In this document: one piece after another, positions 36,126 to 45,019 of the stretch
How positions within the stretch are numbered: position 1 is the first letter of the stretch
Layout: each line of letters starts with the position of its first letter
Source of the DNA: Vagococcus allomyrinae
GTDB taxonomy: Bacteria; Bacillota; Bacilli; Lactobacillales; Vagococcaceae
DNA length: 64,000 nucleotides
Assembly (NCBI RefSeq): GCF_017829975.1
Contig: NZ_JAEEGA010000001.1
Coordinates: forward strand, 62,001 to 126,000
Reading direction: 5' to 3'
Program-made: the position numbers and the translations under genes
The notes under the pieces: generated by a model
Database searches by the model: none
What the model saw: only the letters and a program-made list of their open reading frames with translations
Told to the model about the DNA's origin: nothing

Positions 36126-36152
36126 CTCAGCGGGGAATTCATCCCCGCTGAG
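36126..36152 (+). terminator. Strong hairpin between WxL genes and the DUF916 operon
   Basis: A perfect 11-bp GC-rich stem (CTCAGCGGGGA / TCCCCGCTGAG) with an ATTCA loop, followed only by CTTATTATT. It may lower expression of the membrane-partner genes relative to the coat genes. Confidence 0.65.
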
Positions 36153-36256
36153 CTTATTATTGACATGTTCTGCTTTGAGCAATGACTGATAACTATTGGA
36201 GTTGTCGAAGTTGCTGAGAGCCAAGACGATAAAAACATATAAAGGGAGACAGTTTT

Positions 36257-37330
36257 ATGATTAAATTGAAACATCTATTTACTGCTTTAGCAGTTGTAAC
36301 AGCCGTTGTACTGCCAACATGGGCACAAGCCGATGAGGTTGAAAATGCCGTCGAGTCAACAGGTTATAGCTATAAAATTAATTATCCGGAAAATCAGGTG
36401 ACGCCAGGTGGCTCTTTAAAATTAAAGATGGCCCCGAAACAAGAGCAAGATGTGACGGTGGTGCTTGAAAACTACAGCGATGAAGAAATAACCATCGATC
36501 TTTCATTAAATGGTGCTCGTACGAATGGTAACGGGGTTTTAGAACATGGCCCAAGTGCCTTCAAAAAAGATAAATCCATGCAATATGATTTACCTGATTT
36601 AGTAACGATCCCAGAGTCGATTAAGGTTCCTGCCAAAGGAAAGGCGGACTTGGTTCTGGCAATCAAGATGCCAGAAGTTGCTTATGATGGGATTGTCACA
36701 GGTGGCATTCAAATGCAAAAGGTTGGACAAGGCGAAGAGGGTAATCAAGCAGGCGATAACAAGGGAGGCCAAACAATCGTCAATAAGGTAGCCTATTTGT
36801 TTGGTGTCACACTATCAATGACCGATAAAGAGGTTAGCCCGGAGCTAGCTTTGCAAAAGGTTTACCCTGAACTAGCCAATTATAAAAATGCTATTTTTCT
36901 TGATGTAGCCAATACGACAGCCGTAACAGTAGAAAATTTAGTGTTAGATGCGGTTATCACTAAACAAGGTAGCGAAGAAGTGTTATATGAAAGTAAAAAA
37001 GCCAATATGGCCATGGCGCCAAATACGTTAATGTCCTATCCGATTAGTTTGGCTGGAGAAGAAATGATTGCTGGAAAGTACACAGCGAATGTTAAAGCCT
37101 CAAATGGAGATAAAGAGTGGGTTTGGACAGAAGATTTTGAGATCACGGATGAGGATGCTGATAAATTTAACCAAGGCGATGTCAACATCGTACAAGAGCG
37201 CGGTTTGAACTGGAAAATGATCGGCGCCATTGTTTTTGCTGGTTTGTTCGTAATTGTAGGGATATTCTTGGTGATTCGCTTGATCAACAAAAAGAAAGAA
37301 ACGAGCTCGTTGAAGAAACGCAAAAAATAG
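36257..37330 (+). CDS. DUF916/DUF3324 WxL-interacting membrane protein
   Basis: A 357-residue protein; GGGAGAC precedes ATG 36257. It has a signal peptide (about 1-26), an N-terminal DUF916 domain (YKINYPENQVTPGGSLKLKMAPKQEQDVTVVLEN, ITIDLSLNGARTNGNGVLEHGP), a C-terminal DUF3324 domain (NAIFLDVANTTAVTVENL, NMAMAPNTLMSYPISLAGEEMIAGKY), one transmembrane helix near the end and a Lys/Arg tail. The family (WxLIP domains) binds peptidoglycan and WxL proteins and anchors the complex in the membrane. It opens a five-gene operon with 15-22 nt gaps ending at 40187. Confidence 0.93.
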   Translation: MIKLKHLFTALAVVTAVVLPTWAQADEVENAVESTGYSYKINYPENQVTPGGSLKLKMAPKQEQDVTVVLENYSDEEITIDLSLNGARTNGNGVLEHGPSAFKKDKSMQYDLPDLVTIPESIKVPAKGKADLVLAIKMPEVAYDGIVTGGIQMQKVGQGEEGNQAGDNKGGQTIVNKVAYLFGVTLSMTDKEVSPELALQKVYPELANYKNAIFLDVANTTAVTVENLVLDAVITKQGSEEVLYESKKANMAMAPNTLMSYPISLAGEEMIAGKYTANVKASNGDKEWVWTEDFEITDEDADKFNQGDVNIVQERGLNWKMIGAIVFAGLFVIVGIFLVIRLINKKKETSSLKKRKK

Positions 37331-37345
37331 GCAGGAGGTTTGGTA

Positions 37346-38011
37346 ATGATCAATTTAGATTGGGTAATAATCGGTACCATATCCCTAGGGATCCTCTGTT
37401 TATTGTTAATGATCGCCGCTTTTGTAGGTAGCTTGCGAGCAAAGTCTCAGCTGAAACAATTAGGACCGAAACCGAGAAGCAGATCCTCTAAGAAAAAGTG
37501 GCGTCGTCAAAAGAGCCGTTATGCCAATGCCCAGAAAAATAACCTTAAAAGTGGAATCGGCTTATTAATAGCCGTGCTTGTTCTGAGTGGGGTTGGGGGT
37601 TATGTAAAATATTATCAAATGACAAATATGACCGCTGCTGATACGGAAAACATCGTGACCGGTTATTATTTAATCGATCAGATGACGGAGCAATTGGAGA
37701 CCCTGGAAGCTAGCGACAATCAAGAAAAGGCCAATGCCAATATTCATACACTGGCTGTGCGAATGGCTAGTTTTGCTTCGAAAAAAGGCAGTGACCGAGG
37801 GACGAAAGAGTCTCAGCTATTGTTAAATCGGTATTACGCCCGTATGGGGCAAGTTGGGATTAATCTGGCTTCGCAAAAGGCCAGTGACTTAGTGGCTGAC
37901 AAAGGGTTGTTGGAAAGCTATCAACAAGATTTGAAGCGGGTGGAGGAAAGTCAAGATAAGGTCCTCTCATTTTATAAAGTTGATAAAAAATCGTTGGCTC
38001 AGAAACAGTAG
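37346..38011 (+). CDS. Two-helix membrane protein, unknown, in WxL operon
   Basis: A 221-residue protein. GGAGG is 7 nt before ATG 37346. Hydrophobic helices lie at about 8-29 and 72-90, separated by a strongly basic loop (PRSRSSKKKWRRQKSRYANAQKNN). Then comes an about 130-residue, probably helical region outside the membrane. I do not recognise it. Fixed between a DUF916 gene and a signal-peptidase-like gene, it is likely part of export or assembly of the WxL complex (inference). Confidence 0.75.
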   Translation: MINLDWVIIGTISLGILCLLLMIAAFVGSLRAKSQLKQLGPKPRSRSSKKKWRRQKSRYANAQKNNLKSGIGLLIAVLVLSGVGGYVKYYQMTNMTAADTENIVTGYYLIDQMTEQLETLEASDNQEKANANIHTLAVRMASFASKKGSDRGTKESQLLLNRYYARMGQVGINLASQKASDLVADKGLLESYQQDLKRVEESQDKVLSFYKVDKKSLAQKQ

Positions 38012-38033
38012 ACGAATGTGAGGTGCTAAGTGA

Positions 38034-38627
38034 GTGGCAAAAAGAAAAAAGAGACGCAGCACCTCAACTTTACGTCGCCGAAAAAAAGCTCAGGAGCGGA
38101 AACGCAAACTAAAAGCCTTTGTTCTTGCTTTTTCAATTATGATCGTGATTTTACTAGCAGCTGGTTCACTGACTGTTTCTTTTGGCCAGATGAGCGGTTA
38201 TTCAATGATGCCGGAACTGTCAAATGGAGATGTGGTGTTGATTACGAAGGAACAACCAAAGGCCTTTGATTTGGTCTATCTTAAGACACCGAATAAAGTC
38301 AACGAGCGCTCAGTTCGACGTGTAATTGGTATGCCAGGAGATGAGCTTTATTACCAAGATGATCAGTTGGTTGTTAACGGCCAAGGAAAAACGGAACGTT
38401 ACTTAAATAGCCGCAAAGCAGATTTGGTAGAAGGGGTGTTAACACCTGATTTTACACTTGAAAAACTGACAGGTAAAAACAAAGTGCCACAGGGGCATTA
38501 TTTTGTCTTAGGTGACAATCGTCAGGGGGCCACAGACAGCCGTGATTATCACTTTGTTAAGCAATCGGAAATCATTGGTGTCGTGGCGGCTAGAGTATTT
38601 CCTTTAGATGCCATCAAAACATACTAA
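38034..38627 (+). CDS. Signal peptidase I-like protein with Lys-to-Arg change at the catalytic position
   Basis: A 197-residue protein with a GTG start (GAGGTG 9 nt upstream), a very basic N-terminus and one membrane helix (about 29-48). Type I signal peptidase boxes follow: SGYSMMP with nucleophile Ser57, GDVVLI, VRRVIGMPGD and GDNRQGATDSRDYHF. In the family the general base Lys lies in [IV]-K-R-[VIA]-[IV]-G; here that position is Arg95. The enzyme may be inactive, use another base, or act as an assembly chaperone, as proposed for some pilus-locus signal peptidase homologues. Its setting suggests a dedicated role for WxL cluster products. Confidence 0.85.
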   Translation: MAKRKKRRSTSTLRRRKKAQERKRKLKAFVLAFSIMIVILLAAGSLTVSFGQMSGYSMMPELSNGDVVLITKEQPKAFDLVYLKTPNKVNERSVRRVIGMPGDELYYQDDQLVVNGQGKTERYLNSRKADLVEGVLTPDFTLEKLTGKNKVPQGHYFVLGDNRQGATDSRDYHFVKQSEIIGVVAARVFPLDAIKTY

Positions 38628-38648
38628 GAAATGAGTTGATATCACATC

Positions 38649-39644
38649 GTGAAAATAAAATTAGCAGGCAGTCTTTTAATAGGCCTAATTTTTTTCTGTT
38701 TCACTTTTTTTAAGGAAGTGGAGGCTTCTGGAAAAAAAGAAGAATCAGGCATGAGTTTCACTTATGTCAATAAAGTTCCTGAAAATCAAATAAAAAAAGG
38801 CAACTTCTTTGATTTAATGATGTCAAAAGGGCAAGAACAGGTACTGGAGACGGAATTAACCAACTTGACAGATCAAGATTTAACCATTAATGTTATCGTC
38901 AGTAATGCTACGACAACTGAAGGAGGCGTTATTGATTACGGGCCTAGTGAACAGCTAAACACAGAGAATTTGGCCTATGGATTAACGGACTTAATTGAAG
39001 CGCCAGCCAGTGTTAAGTTGCCTAAAAATGGGAGAGCCGTCCTAAAACTAACACTCAAAATGCCAGACGAGTCAGTATCTGGAGTGATTTTAGGTGGTGT
39101 CCAGCTACAGCAAGAAATAGACAAGGCTCAGGCATCAAATGGAGCTGTGTCAATCAACAATCAATATGCCTATGTCTATTCCATTTCTTTAAGGGAAAGG
39201 GAGGAAGTCCCAGCCTTGGATTTTATTTCGGAACCAACTGCGTTTAAGAATAAGCAGGTCGTCTTTAGTTTCAGCAATCAGGCAGCTCGGATTGTTAAGG
39301 AGATGACAGTAGAAATGGTTGTCACACCTAAAGACTCTGCAGAAGTGCTGGGAGAGACCCGTCTTGAAAAATTGAAAATGGCACCTAACTCCATTATTAA
39401 ACTTCCTTTGAACGTTGACCTAAGTAGTGGTGATTATCAAACGAAGACAACTGTTACAGTTGATGATAAGAGTTGGCAGTGGGTGGAAGATTTTACAGTA
39501 CAGGTGGAGACGTCAACACCTAAAGTAGTTGAAAAAACAAGTGAAACAGAAGCGCGGGCCATTAATTGGCTACCTGTTGGGATTATTGCTAGTTTGCTAA
39601 TTGTTGGGACAGGAATACTCTATATAGTGTTTGTTAGAAATTAG
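38649..39644 (+). CDS. DUF916/DUF3324 WxL-interacting membrane protein
   Basis: A 331-residue protein with a GTG start. Signal peptide about 1-25, DUF916 domain (YVNKVPENQIKKGNFFDLMMSKGQEQVLETELTN, ATTTEGGVIDYGPS), DUF3324 domain (KLKMAPNSIIKLPLNVDLSSGDY), and one C-terminal membrane helix. Unlike the copies at 36257 and 55771, it has almost no basic cytoplasmic tail (only RN). Two DUF916 proteins in one operon suggest different WxL partners. Confidence 0.92.
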   Translation: MKIKLAGSLLIGLIFFCFTFFKEVEASGKKEESGMSFTYVNKVPENQIKKGNFFDLMMSKGQEQVLETELTNLTDQDLTINVIVSNATTTEGGVIDYGPSEQLNTENLAYGLTDLIEAPASVKLPKNGRAVLKLTLKMPDESVSGVILGGVQLQQEIDKAQASNGAVSINNQYAYVYSISLREREEVPALDFISEPTAFKNKQVVFSFSNQAARIVKEMTVEMVVTPKDSAEVLGETRLEKLKMAPNSIIKLPLNVDLSSGDYQTKTTVTVDDKSWQWVEDFTVQVETSTPKVVEKTSETEARAINWLPVGIIASLLIVGTGILYIVFVRN

Positions 39645-39665
39645 AATTAAGAGAGGATGGAATAG

Positions 39666-40187
39666 ATGAAAGTTGGGTATACAGCAGACTCCGTAGCGGC
39701 GATTAGTTTACGGGAAGTCTGTCAGGAGGTAAGTCTGATTAAGCCGGAAGACAACAATGCGGCGCATTTTCTGGAGTTCATTGCTAAGAATGTGGAGAAT
39801 GAGATTGTTGCGTTTTCATTAATCGACCTTAATTTGCAATTGATTCAGTTGTTACCGGGATTACGTCTTTTACATGAACAAGGAAAAAGTCTAATATTGT
39901 TAGAAAAAGGTGTCTTAGGAGAAATCAGTGACGAGGTTACCACAAGTGCTTTATATCAGATGGCAGTCATGGAAGAAGAGATAATGCGCAGTCGCACGAT
40001 GGAAGGGATTGAGAATGCTCGGAAAAAAGGCTTGATTGCCGGTAGACCAAAGATCAATGAACGGGTAGTTGAAAAAATTCGTAGTCTTTATGCTTCTCGC
40101 CAGAAAACGATTCGTGAAATTGCCGATATCTGTGGCGTTTCAGTTGGAACGGCTTATAAATATGCGACTCAAGAAGAAAAAACATAA
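39666..40187 (+). CDS. Resolvase-like DNA-binding protein lacking catalytic residues
   Basis: A 173-residue protein; GAGAGGATGG precedes ATG 39666. It has a resolvase-type N-terminus (KVGYTADS where active enzymes have YARVS), a middle segment where L-D-R-L-G-R is replaced by LIDLNLQL, the conserved long helix (VMEEEIMRSRTMEGIENARKKGLIAGRP) and a C-terminal HTH (TIREIADICGVSVGTAYKY). Key Ser and Arg residues are not conserved, so recombination is unlikely. As last gene of the DUF916 operon, with GTTCGTAAA 6 bp after its stop, it is a good candidate for a cluster regulator (inference). Homologue of the protein at 20798. Confidence 0.8.
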   Translation: MKVGYTADSVAAISLREVCQEVSLIKPEDNNAAHFLEFIAKNVENEIVAFSLIDLNLQLIQLLPGLRLLHEQGKSLILLEKGVLGEISDEVTTSALYQMAVMEEEIMRSRTMEGIENARKKGLIAGRPKINERVVEKIRSLYASRQKTIREIADICGVSVGTAYKYATQEEKT

Positions 40188-40541
40188 TGTTTGTTCGTAA
40201 AAAATGGTTCCCGAACCAGCTTTTCATTTTGTGAAAAAATAAATGGATTTTGAATAAATAGATTTTTACAAAGATAAAAATAAATGTTATCATCATTACT
40301 TACATGAAATAGTTATGATCCACATTACGAAATTAAGTTCAATTATATTAACTTTTAAAAGTTTAATATAACGTTTATTGTCATTTGGTATATAATTAAA
40401 GTTGTCGTGAATCACAGTAGATGAGTTAAGTTAATTATTAGAATATGCTTAAATTAATAAATTTCAGTTCATAAACAATTGCTTTTTTGAAATAACAGTG
40501 TTAGTATTGGGGTATATTGAACATAGGAGGAATGAAAAGAA
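40188..40541 (+). other. Intergenic region with two GTTCRTAAA copies
   Basis: GTTCGTAAA at 40193-40201, followed by palindromic GGTTCCCGAACC, and GTTCATAAA at 40467-40475. Also a 14-bp palindrome AACTTTTAAAAGTT (40350-40363) and a TATAAT box at 40391. No gene. Confidence 0.5.
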
Positions 40542-42134
40542 ATGAAAACAACGAACATGACAAAAAACAAAGGTGTTAAGTATTTAATGCTAGCATCCGT
40601 ATTGGCGAGCACTGCGTTAGCATTTATTAGCCCAGCGACAGCCGATGCAGCAGAATTAAGCCCAGAGGTGACTCAAGTACTGAGTGATCAAGTAACTTTA
40701 GCATCAGGTGTATCGTATATTGATACAACTGGTCAAAGAAAAGAAATTGCTATTCCAACATCGTCACCAGTAACATTAAGTGCAACATCTACGACTATTT
40801 CAGTTAAATTTAACGGACAAACTCACAAATTGACAAATGTTCGAGATGTTACATTTAAGAACATTACAGTTCCAAACTTAATTCCATTTTATTTACATGG
40901 TGTGACGAAAGTAACACTTGAAGGCGTTAACTTCCAAAAGGGTGTTGACTTCTCAGGAATGAAAGATATCCAATCAATGATTGTTAAAAATTCAACGTTT
41001 GGCGCAACTGATTACTCATTTGCAATTCATTCAGCTCCAGCTTTAAAAACTTTAGTCATTGATGGTTCTAGTTTGAATGCTGACTTACGTATTTATTCAA
41101 ACAAAACATTAACAGAAGCAACTGTTTCAAATTCAGTATTAAAAGATGATGCAAACCAATACAGCAACCAAAAAGGTTTCCGTACAAACTACATCAACAC
41201 ACGTGTTGAGCGTCCAAAAGGCTTAAGATGTATTACATCTGGTGGCATGAGTGCAGCTGATATCTTCTTTATGAATCCAAACGGTTCAGCAATTGGCGCA
41301 TCAAAATTTGATGCTTCTAAACCAGGTAAAATCTTCTATTCAGGTGCTGATGGTGTGGTAAACACAATTGACGTACCAGCATACGTAACAGTAACAACTG
41401 TTAACGATGTGAAAGATGCGATTACTATCAAATTATCAAATGGTTATTCAACTGTCTTGAACGGAACAAAAGAATTATACTTCCGTAACGTGGATATCCA
41501 AACTCATGTGGCCTTTACTCAAAAAGGATTGAGATTAGAAAGCCTTAAATTCGTTAACAGCAGAACGCGTTTAATCGACGTTGCTTATAGCGAAACTATG
41601 CACACATTTGACATGCATGCATCAGAAGTATCACAATCTTCTGGTTATGTGAGTGTTTATAACAACAAAGCAGTTAAAAACTTTGTAATGACTGATTCTC
41701 AAGTTAAAGGTTCTTCAGGTTATATTTCAACTTACAATATGCCAACAATGGAAAACTACATCATGAACAATGACTACACTTATGGTTACCTTTCTACTTA
41801 TAACTTAGGTGCGGCTGTTCTTAAATTAAGCAACTCTCAATTTGATGATTATATTTCTTCAACTAACGTTATCGAAGGCGAAGCAGAACGTCCAACCATT
41901 GGTTATGCGCCAATTATTGAAGCGGCTGATCGTACGCACGTTAAAGGTGATGAGTTTAATCCGTTAGAAGATGTTAAAGTTTATGATTTTGAAGATGGAG
42001 ATTTAATTTCTTCTGTTGTGGTTGATAATCAAGTTAATGAGAGTAGGACTGGTGTTTACCCAGTAACCTACACTATTACGGATTCAGACAACAATGTTGT
42101 TACATTAACAATCCAAGTAACTGTAGTTAACTAG
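40542..42134 (+). CDS. Secreted two-half repeat protein with DUF5011 domain (paralogue 4)
   Basis: A 530-residue exported protein with an ATG start, AGGAGG 11 nt upstream and a signal peptide to ADAAE. Both halves of the solenoid body are well preserved (YIDTTGQRKEIAIP and IFYSGADGVVNTIDVPAY as half-openers; YSETMHTFDMHASEVSQSSGYVSVYNN rung). It ends in DUF5011 (HVKGDEFNPLEDVKVYDFEDGDL...GVYPVTYTITDSDNN). It shows a strongly biased codon set similar to the WxL gene at 35231, in contrast to paralogues 1-3, hinting at the highest expression. It is placed between the two WxL clusters. Function unknown. Confidence 0.85.
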   Translation: MKTTNMTKNKGVKYLMLASVLASTALAFISPATADAAELSPEVTQVLSDQVTLASGVSYIDTTGQRKEIAIPTSSPVTLSATSTTISVKFNGQTHKLTNVRDVTFKNITVPNLIPFYLHGVTKVTLEGVNFQKGVDFSGMKDIQSMIVKNSTFGATDYSFAIHSAPALKTLVIDGSSLNADLRIYSNKTLTEATVSNSVLKDDANQYSNQKGFRTNYINTRVERPKGLRCITSGGMSAADIFFMNPNGSAIGASKFDASKPGKIFYSGADGVVNTIDVPAYVTVTTVNDVKDAITIKLSNGYSTVLNGTKELYFRNVDIQTHVAFTQKGLRLESLKFVNSRTRLIDVAYSETMHTFDMHASEVSQSSGYVSVYNNKAVKNFVMTDSQVKGSSGYISTYNMPTMENYIMNNDYTYGYLSTYNLGAAVLKLSNSQFDDYISSTNVIEGEAERPTIGYAPIIEAADRTHVKGDEFNPLEDVKVYDFEDGDLISSVVVDNQVNESRTGVYPVTYTITDSDNNVVTLTIQVTVVN

Positions 42135-42150
42135 AAAATTAAGTATAATT

Positions 42151-42187
42151 AAGCGGCTCTGTCAACAGTGGCAGAGTTGCTTTTTTG
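42151..42187 (+). terminator. Rho-independent terminator
   Basis: AGCGGCTCTG / CAGAGTTGCT stem with two G-T pairs, about 10-nt loop, then T6. Confidence 0.8.
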
Positions 42188-42632
42188 CGTTGAATAAAAG
42201 CTCATTCAAATGCGATGTTTGAAATTTCGAAACTGAGGCTACCATAGATTAAGTTGGTTTCATATCGATCATAATGGTTTTACATCCAAACCAGCCTTTA
42301 TAAGAAGCTCGGAAAGTAATCTCGTACAGTTGATAACGACTGATTGATGTGACATCTATAATGGGGTACCTTTTTTAGGTGAAAAAAATGCTGACTGATT
42401 TTGAAGGTGCATTGTAAAGGAGAAAGTATTGAAACAGAGAAGGATTTGTTATGTGAAAGATGAAGTGAACAGGTCTGACGCTTTTAAATTGCAGTTTTAA
42501 GTTATTTTTTTGTAGTTTAGTTTTATTACATATGATAACTAGTGGTTACTTTGAATTATTTAATCATGTGAACTATTATCTTTTGAAAAAACGGAATTGA
42601 TGTACTGATAATAAAAATAAAGATAAAAAAAC

Positions 42633-42673
42633 CTGTACTTTCTTTTTTAAGGGTGATAAAATAGATAAGTGTG
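42633..42673 (+). promoter_or_regulatory. Duplicated upstream block, copy 1
   Basis: Runs from CTGTAC through TGATAAAAT to ATAAGTGTG. It matches 44729-44769 at 34 of 41 positions without gaps and lies 203 bp before its gene (250 bp for copy 2). A shared regulator site or promoter element is likely. Confidence 0.5.
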
Positions 42674-42714
42674 TTTAAAGTGTTATGCTGGGTTCAGTAT
42701 TTTTAAATGATTAA

Positions 42715-42723
42715 GTTCGTAAA
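42715..42723 (+). promoter_or_regulatory. GTTCRTAAA motif copy
   Basis: An exact GTTCGTAAA, 152 bp before the GTG start of the next gene. Confidence 0.4.
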
Positions 42724-42875
42724 ACGTGTATTTTGTATGGTGGGATGCTTTTAGAGGACACTGTTAAAAAGATGTTCGAATAAAAGGTTATATAGAACGG
42801 GGAATTGACATTTTTTAGAAAGGAGATTGGCTTTACTAGGGAACATTATTTAAACTATTTGAGGAGTGAACAATT

Positions 42876-44522
42876 GTGAAAAAAACAAATAAGTACATTG
42901 CGGTGTTGACAATTTTAACAGCGACGTCGCTATTATCTGCAACAATTCCATCTGTAAAAGTACAGGCAGCTGCCACAAACCGATCTTTAAGAGCCTTGAC
43001 AGATACGCCTTGGATTGGTCCTAGTATTGATTCTGGCAAACTGAGATATGGTATATCTGAAGGTCGTGTTCAAACGGGAACTAAGGTAGGAGTTGGAATA
43101 CCAAATGTGGAATATATGGAAAATGCCTCTATCAATATTCGCCACGTTTTTGATTATCGTGAAGGAGCAACTATTAATTATCGTTTGAGAACAACTCCGG
43201 CGTTTAATATTATTGAAACAGAAGATGAGTATACTTTTGATTATGGATTACCATTACAGCAATCAGGGATGGCATCTTTTACTAACTCTCAGTTAGTTGG
43301 AGCTAATGAAGTTGTCGGAACGGGTTCTAAGTATAAAGATGATAAGATGGCAATCAAGGTTAATATGAAAGCTAACGCTCAACAAACGGCGGTTAGCCAT
43401 ATCTATACCATTACGAATAATGATAGTAAAACGAGAACTGTTTACCCAATTAAATATGTGGATACTCAGTTGAATATGAACGATTATGTACCCGTTTATT
43501 CCCGGGGGGCCGGCGAAGGATTATATATCGAGTCAAGTGCCAATCCAGCTGATCCAGCAGCTAAGTGGTATCGTTTGGATTATATAATGGACGTTGAAAA
43601 CGGTCCAGAGATTTATAAAGGCGCTGACCAAGGTTATTCATTTGCCTATACTTTTGGCCCTGACATGGATAATCAAGATAAATCAGGCATGAATGCTGCT
43701 GAAGGCGAGATTGTTTTTGGTAGTTCAGATGCCAGTAAAAAAATGGATACCTCCATTTACATGTCCTGGGGTAAAAAGACATTAGCACCAGGTGAATCTG
43801 TCACTATGCGCTATGATGTAGGGATTCGTCCAATCGCTAATTTGGAGAATTCAGTGTCTGTCACTAACTTGACAAGAACTGATGGCAAGAATTATGTTGG
43901 AGATGAAATTGAATATGCAGTTAAGGTGAAATCACCTAAAGATAATTTTTATGGTATTAAAATTACTGATGAACTGTCATGGTACTTTGAAAACCCAACA
44001 GCACCGATTACCGTTGTTGATGATCAAGGTGTGGAATCAACTTATGCATTGAAAGATGTTTACAAAGCGAATACGAGTCCAAGTGCAACTGATCCAAAAG
44101 TTGGAACCTTTACTATTCCAGCTGGTGTTGTAGGTGGAGGTAAGGAAATCACGATTAAGATTAAATCTAAGATCGCTCATCCAGCAGCAGGTCAGGAAAT
44201 TGACAATTTAGCTAATATTTCAGGTAAATCTGAAGAAGAATCTTTAGTTAATGAAGACGTCAAGCCAGATAGTACTCTGCTTGTTGAAAATGCCGCTCCT
44301 GAAATAATTGGGGCTGATGATTTTGAGATGGATAAAGGTGAGGATTTCGATGAGTTGGCTGGTATAACAGTTAAGGATATGGAGGATGGAGATCTAACTT
44401 CAAAAGTGAGTGTAGAGGGATTTGTTAATACTAGTAAAAAAGGTCAATATTCCGTTACCTATACTGTAACTGATAGTCACGGTAACGTGACAACTAAAAC
44501 AATTATTGTATCAGTAGTCTAA
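42876..44522 (+). CDS. Secreted protein with DUF11-like and DUF5011 domains
   Basis: A 548-residue exported protein with a GTG start and GAGGAGTG upstream. Signal peptide about 1-31. An about 290-residue N-terminal domain (NVEYMENASINIRHVF, HIYTITNNDSKTRTVYPIKYVDTQLN, SRGAGEGLYIES, YMSWGKKTLAPGESVTMRYDVGIRP) is also present in the next protein. Then comes a DUF11/isopeptide-type repeat (LTRTDGKNYVGDEIEYAVKVKS, ITDELSWYFENP, IDNLANISGKSEEE). The end is a DUF5011 Ig-like domain, as in the two-half repeat family. It lacks a WxL or LPxTG anchor. The N-terminal domain is not one I recognise. Confidence 0.85.
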   Translation: MKKTNKYIAVLTILTATSLLSATIPSVKVQAAATNRSLRALTDTPWIGPSIDSGKLRYGISEGRVQTGTKVGVGIPNVEYMENASINIRHVFDYREGATINYRLRTTPAFNIIETEDEYTFDYGLPLQQSGMASFTNSQLVGANEVVGTGSKYKDDKMAIKVNMKANAQQTAVSHIYTITNNDSKTRTVYPIKYVDTQLNMNDYVPVYSRGAGEGLYIESSANPADPAAKWYRLDYIMDVENGPEIYKGADQGYSFAYTFGPDMDNQDKSGMNAAEGEIVFGSSDASKKMDTSIYMSWGKKTLAPGESVTMRYDVGIRPIANLENSVSVTNLTRTDGKNYVGDEIEYAVKVKSPKDNFYGIKITDELSWYFENPTAPITVVDDQGVESTYALKDVYKANTSPSATDPKVGTFTIPAGVVGGGKEITIKIKSKIAHPAAGQEIDNLANISGKSEEESLVNEDVKPDSTLLVENAAPEIIGADDFEMDKGEDFDELAGITVKDMEDGDLTSKVSVEGFVNTSKKGQYSVTYTVTDSHGNVTTKTIIVSVV

Positions 44523-44539
44523 TCAAATATTAAAAGAGA

Positions 44540-44570
44540 AATGGTGAGAAGGTAATACTCACCATTTTTT
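44540..44570 (+). terminator. Rho-independent terminator
   Basis: AATGGTGAG / CTCACCATT, 9-bp perfect stem, 9-nt loop, T-run. Confidence 0.85.
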
Positions 44571-45019
44571 GGACTTAGGAATTTTGTCTAAACGATTCGT
44601 TCAATTAAATAGTATTAATATTATAATGTCTCAAATAAATTGGTTGTCCTGTCATAGGAAGCTGTGAGCGATAATCAGGCTTAATATTAAGGACGAATTT
44701 ATCTGTTCAAAAAATAAGTTAAAAGTGACTGTACATTTTATATTAAGGATGATAAAATGAATAAGTGTGGTAGGCATAATGCTTGCCCTATAATGGATGT
44801 ACTTTCTACAAAAGTTTCATGTTAGTAACCTTTTGTTGTTTTCAAAGGTTGAAGTTCGGAAAGAGAACGAGAGGCCCTAATTTACCATCTCGTTCAAAAA
44901 ACAACGCTTATAAAACTAGAGAAACGACATAATGGATGGTTTAGGGGAGCGTTGAATAACGAAGAAAGGAGTTGACTAAAATTAAGAATCAAAGAAAATT
45001 CAATAAAGGAGTGAAAAAT
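44571..45019 (+). other. Intergenic region with duplicated upstream block, copy 2
   Basis: The block at 44729-44769 is the second copy of 42633-42673 and is followed by a possible -10 box CATAAT. GTTC-containing near-matches occur (GTTCGGAAA, GTTCAAAAA) but no exact motif. No gene. Confidence 0.5.

Larger units (their letters stand above)
42188..42875 (+). other. Long intergenic region upstream of cluster II
   Basis: No gene seen. It contains a 41-bp block (42633-42673) that recurs upstream of the next large gene, and one exact GTTCGTAAA (42715-42723). Confidence 0.5.
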
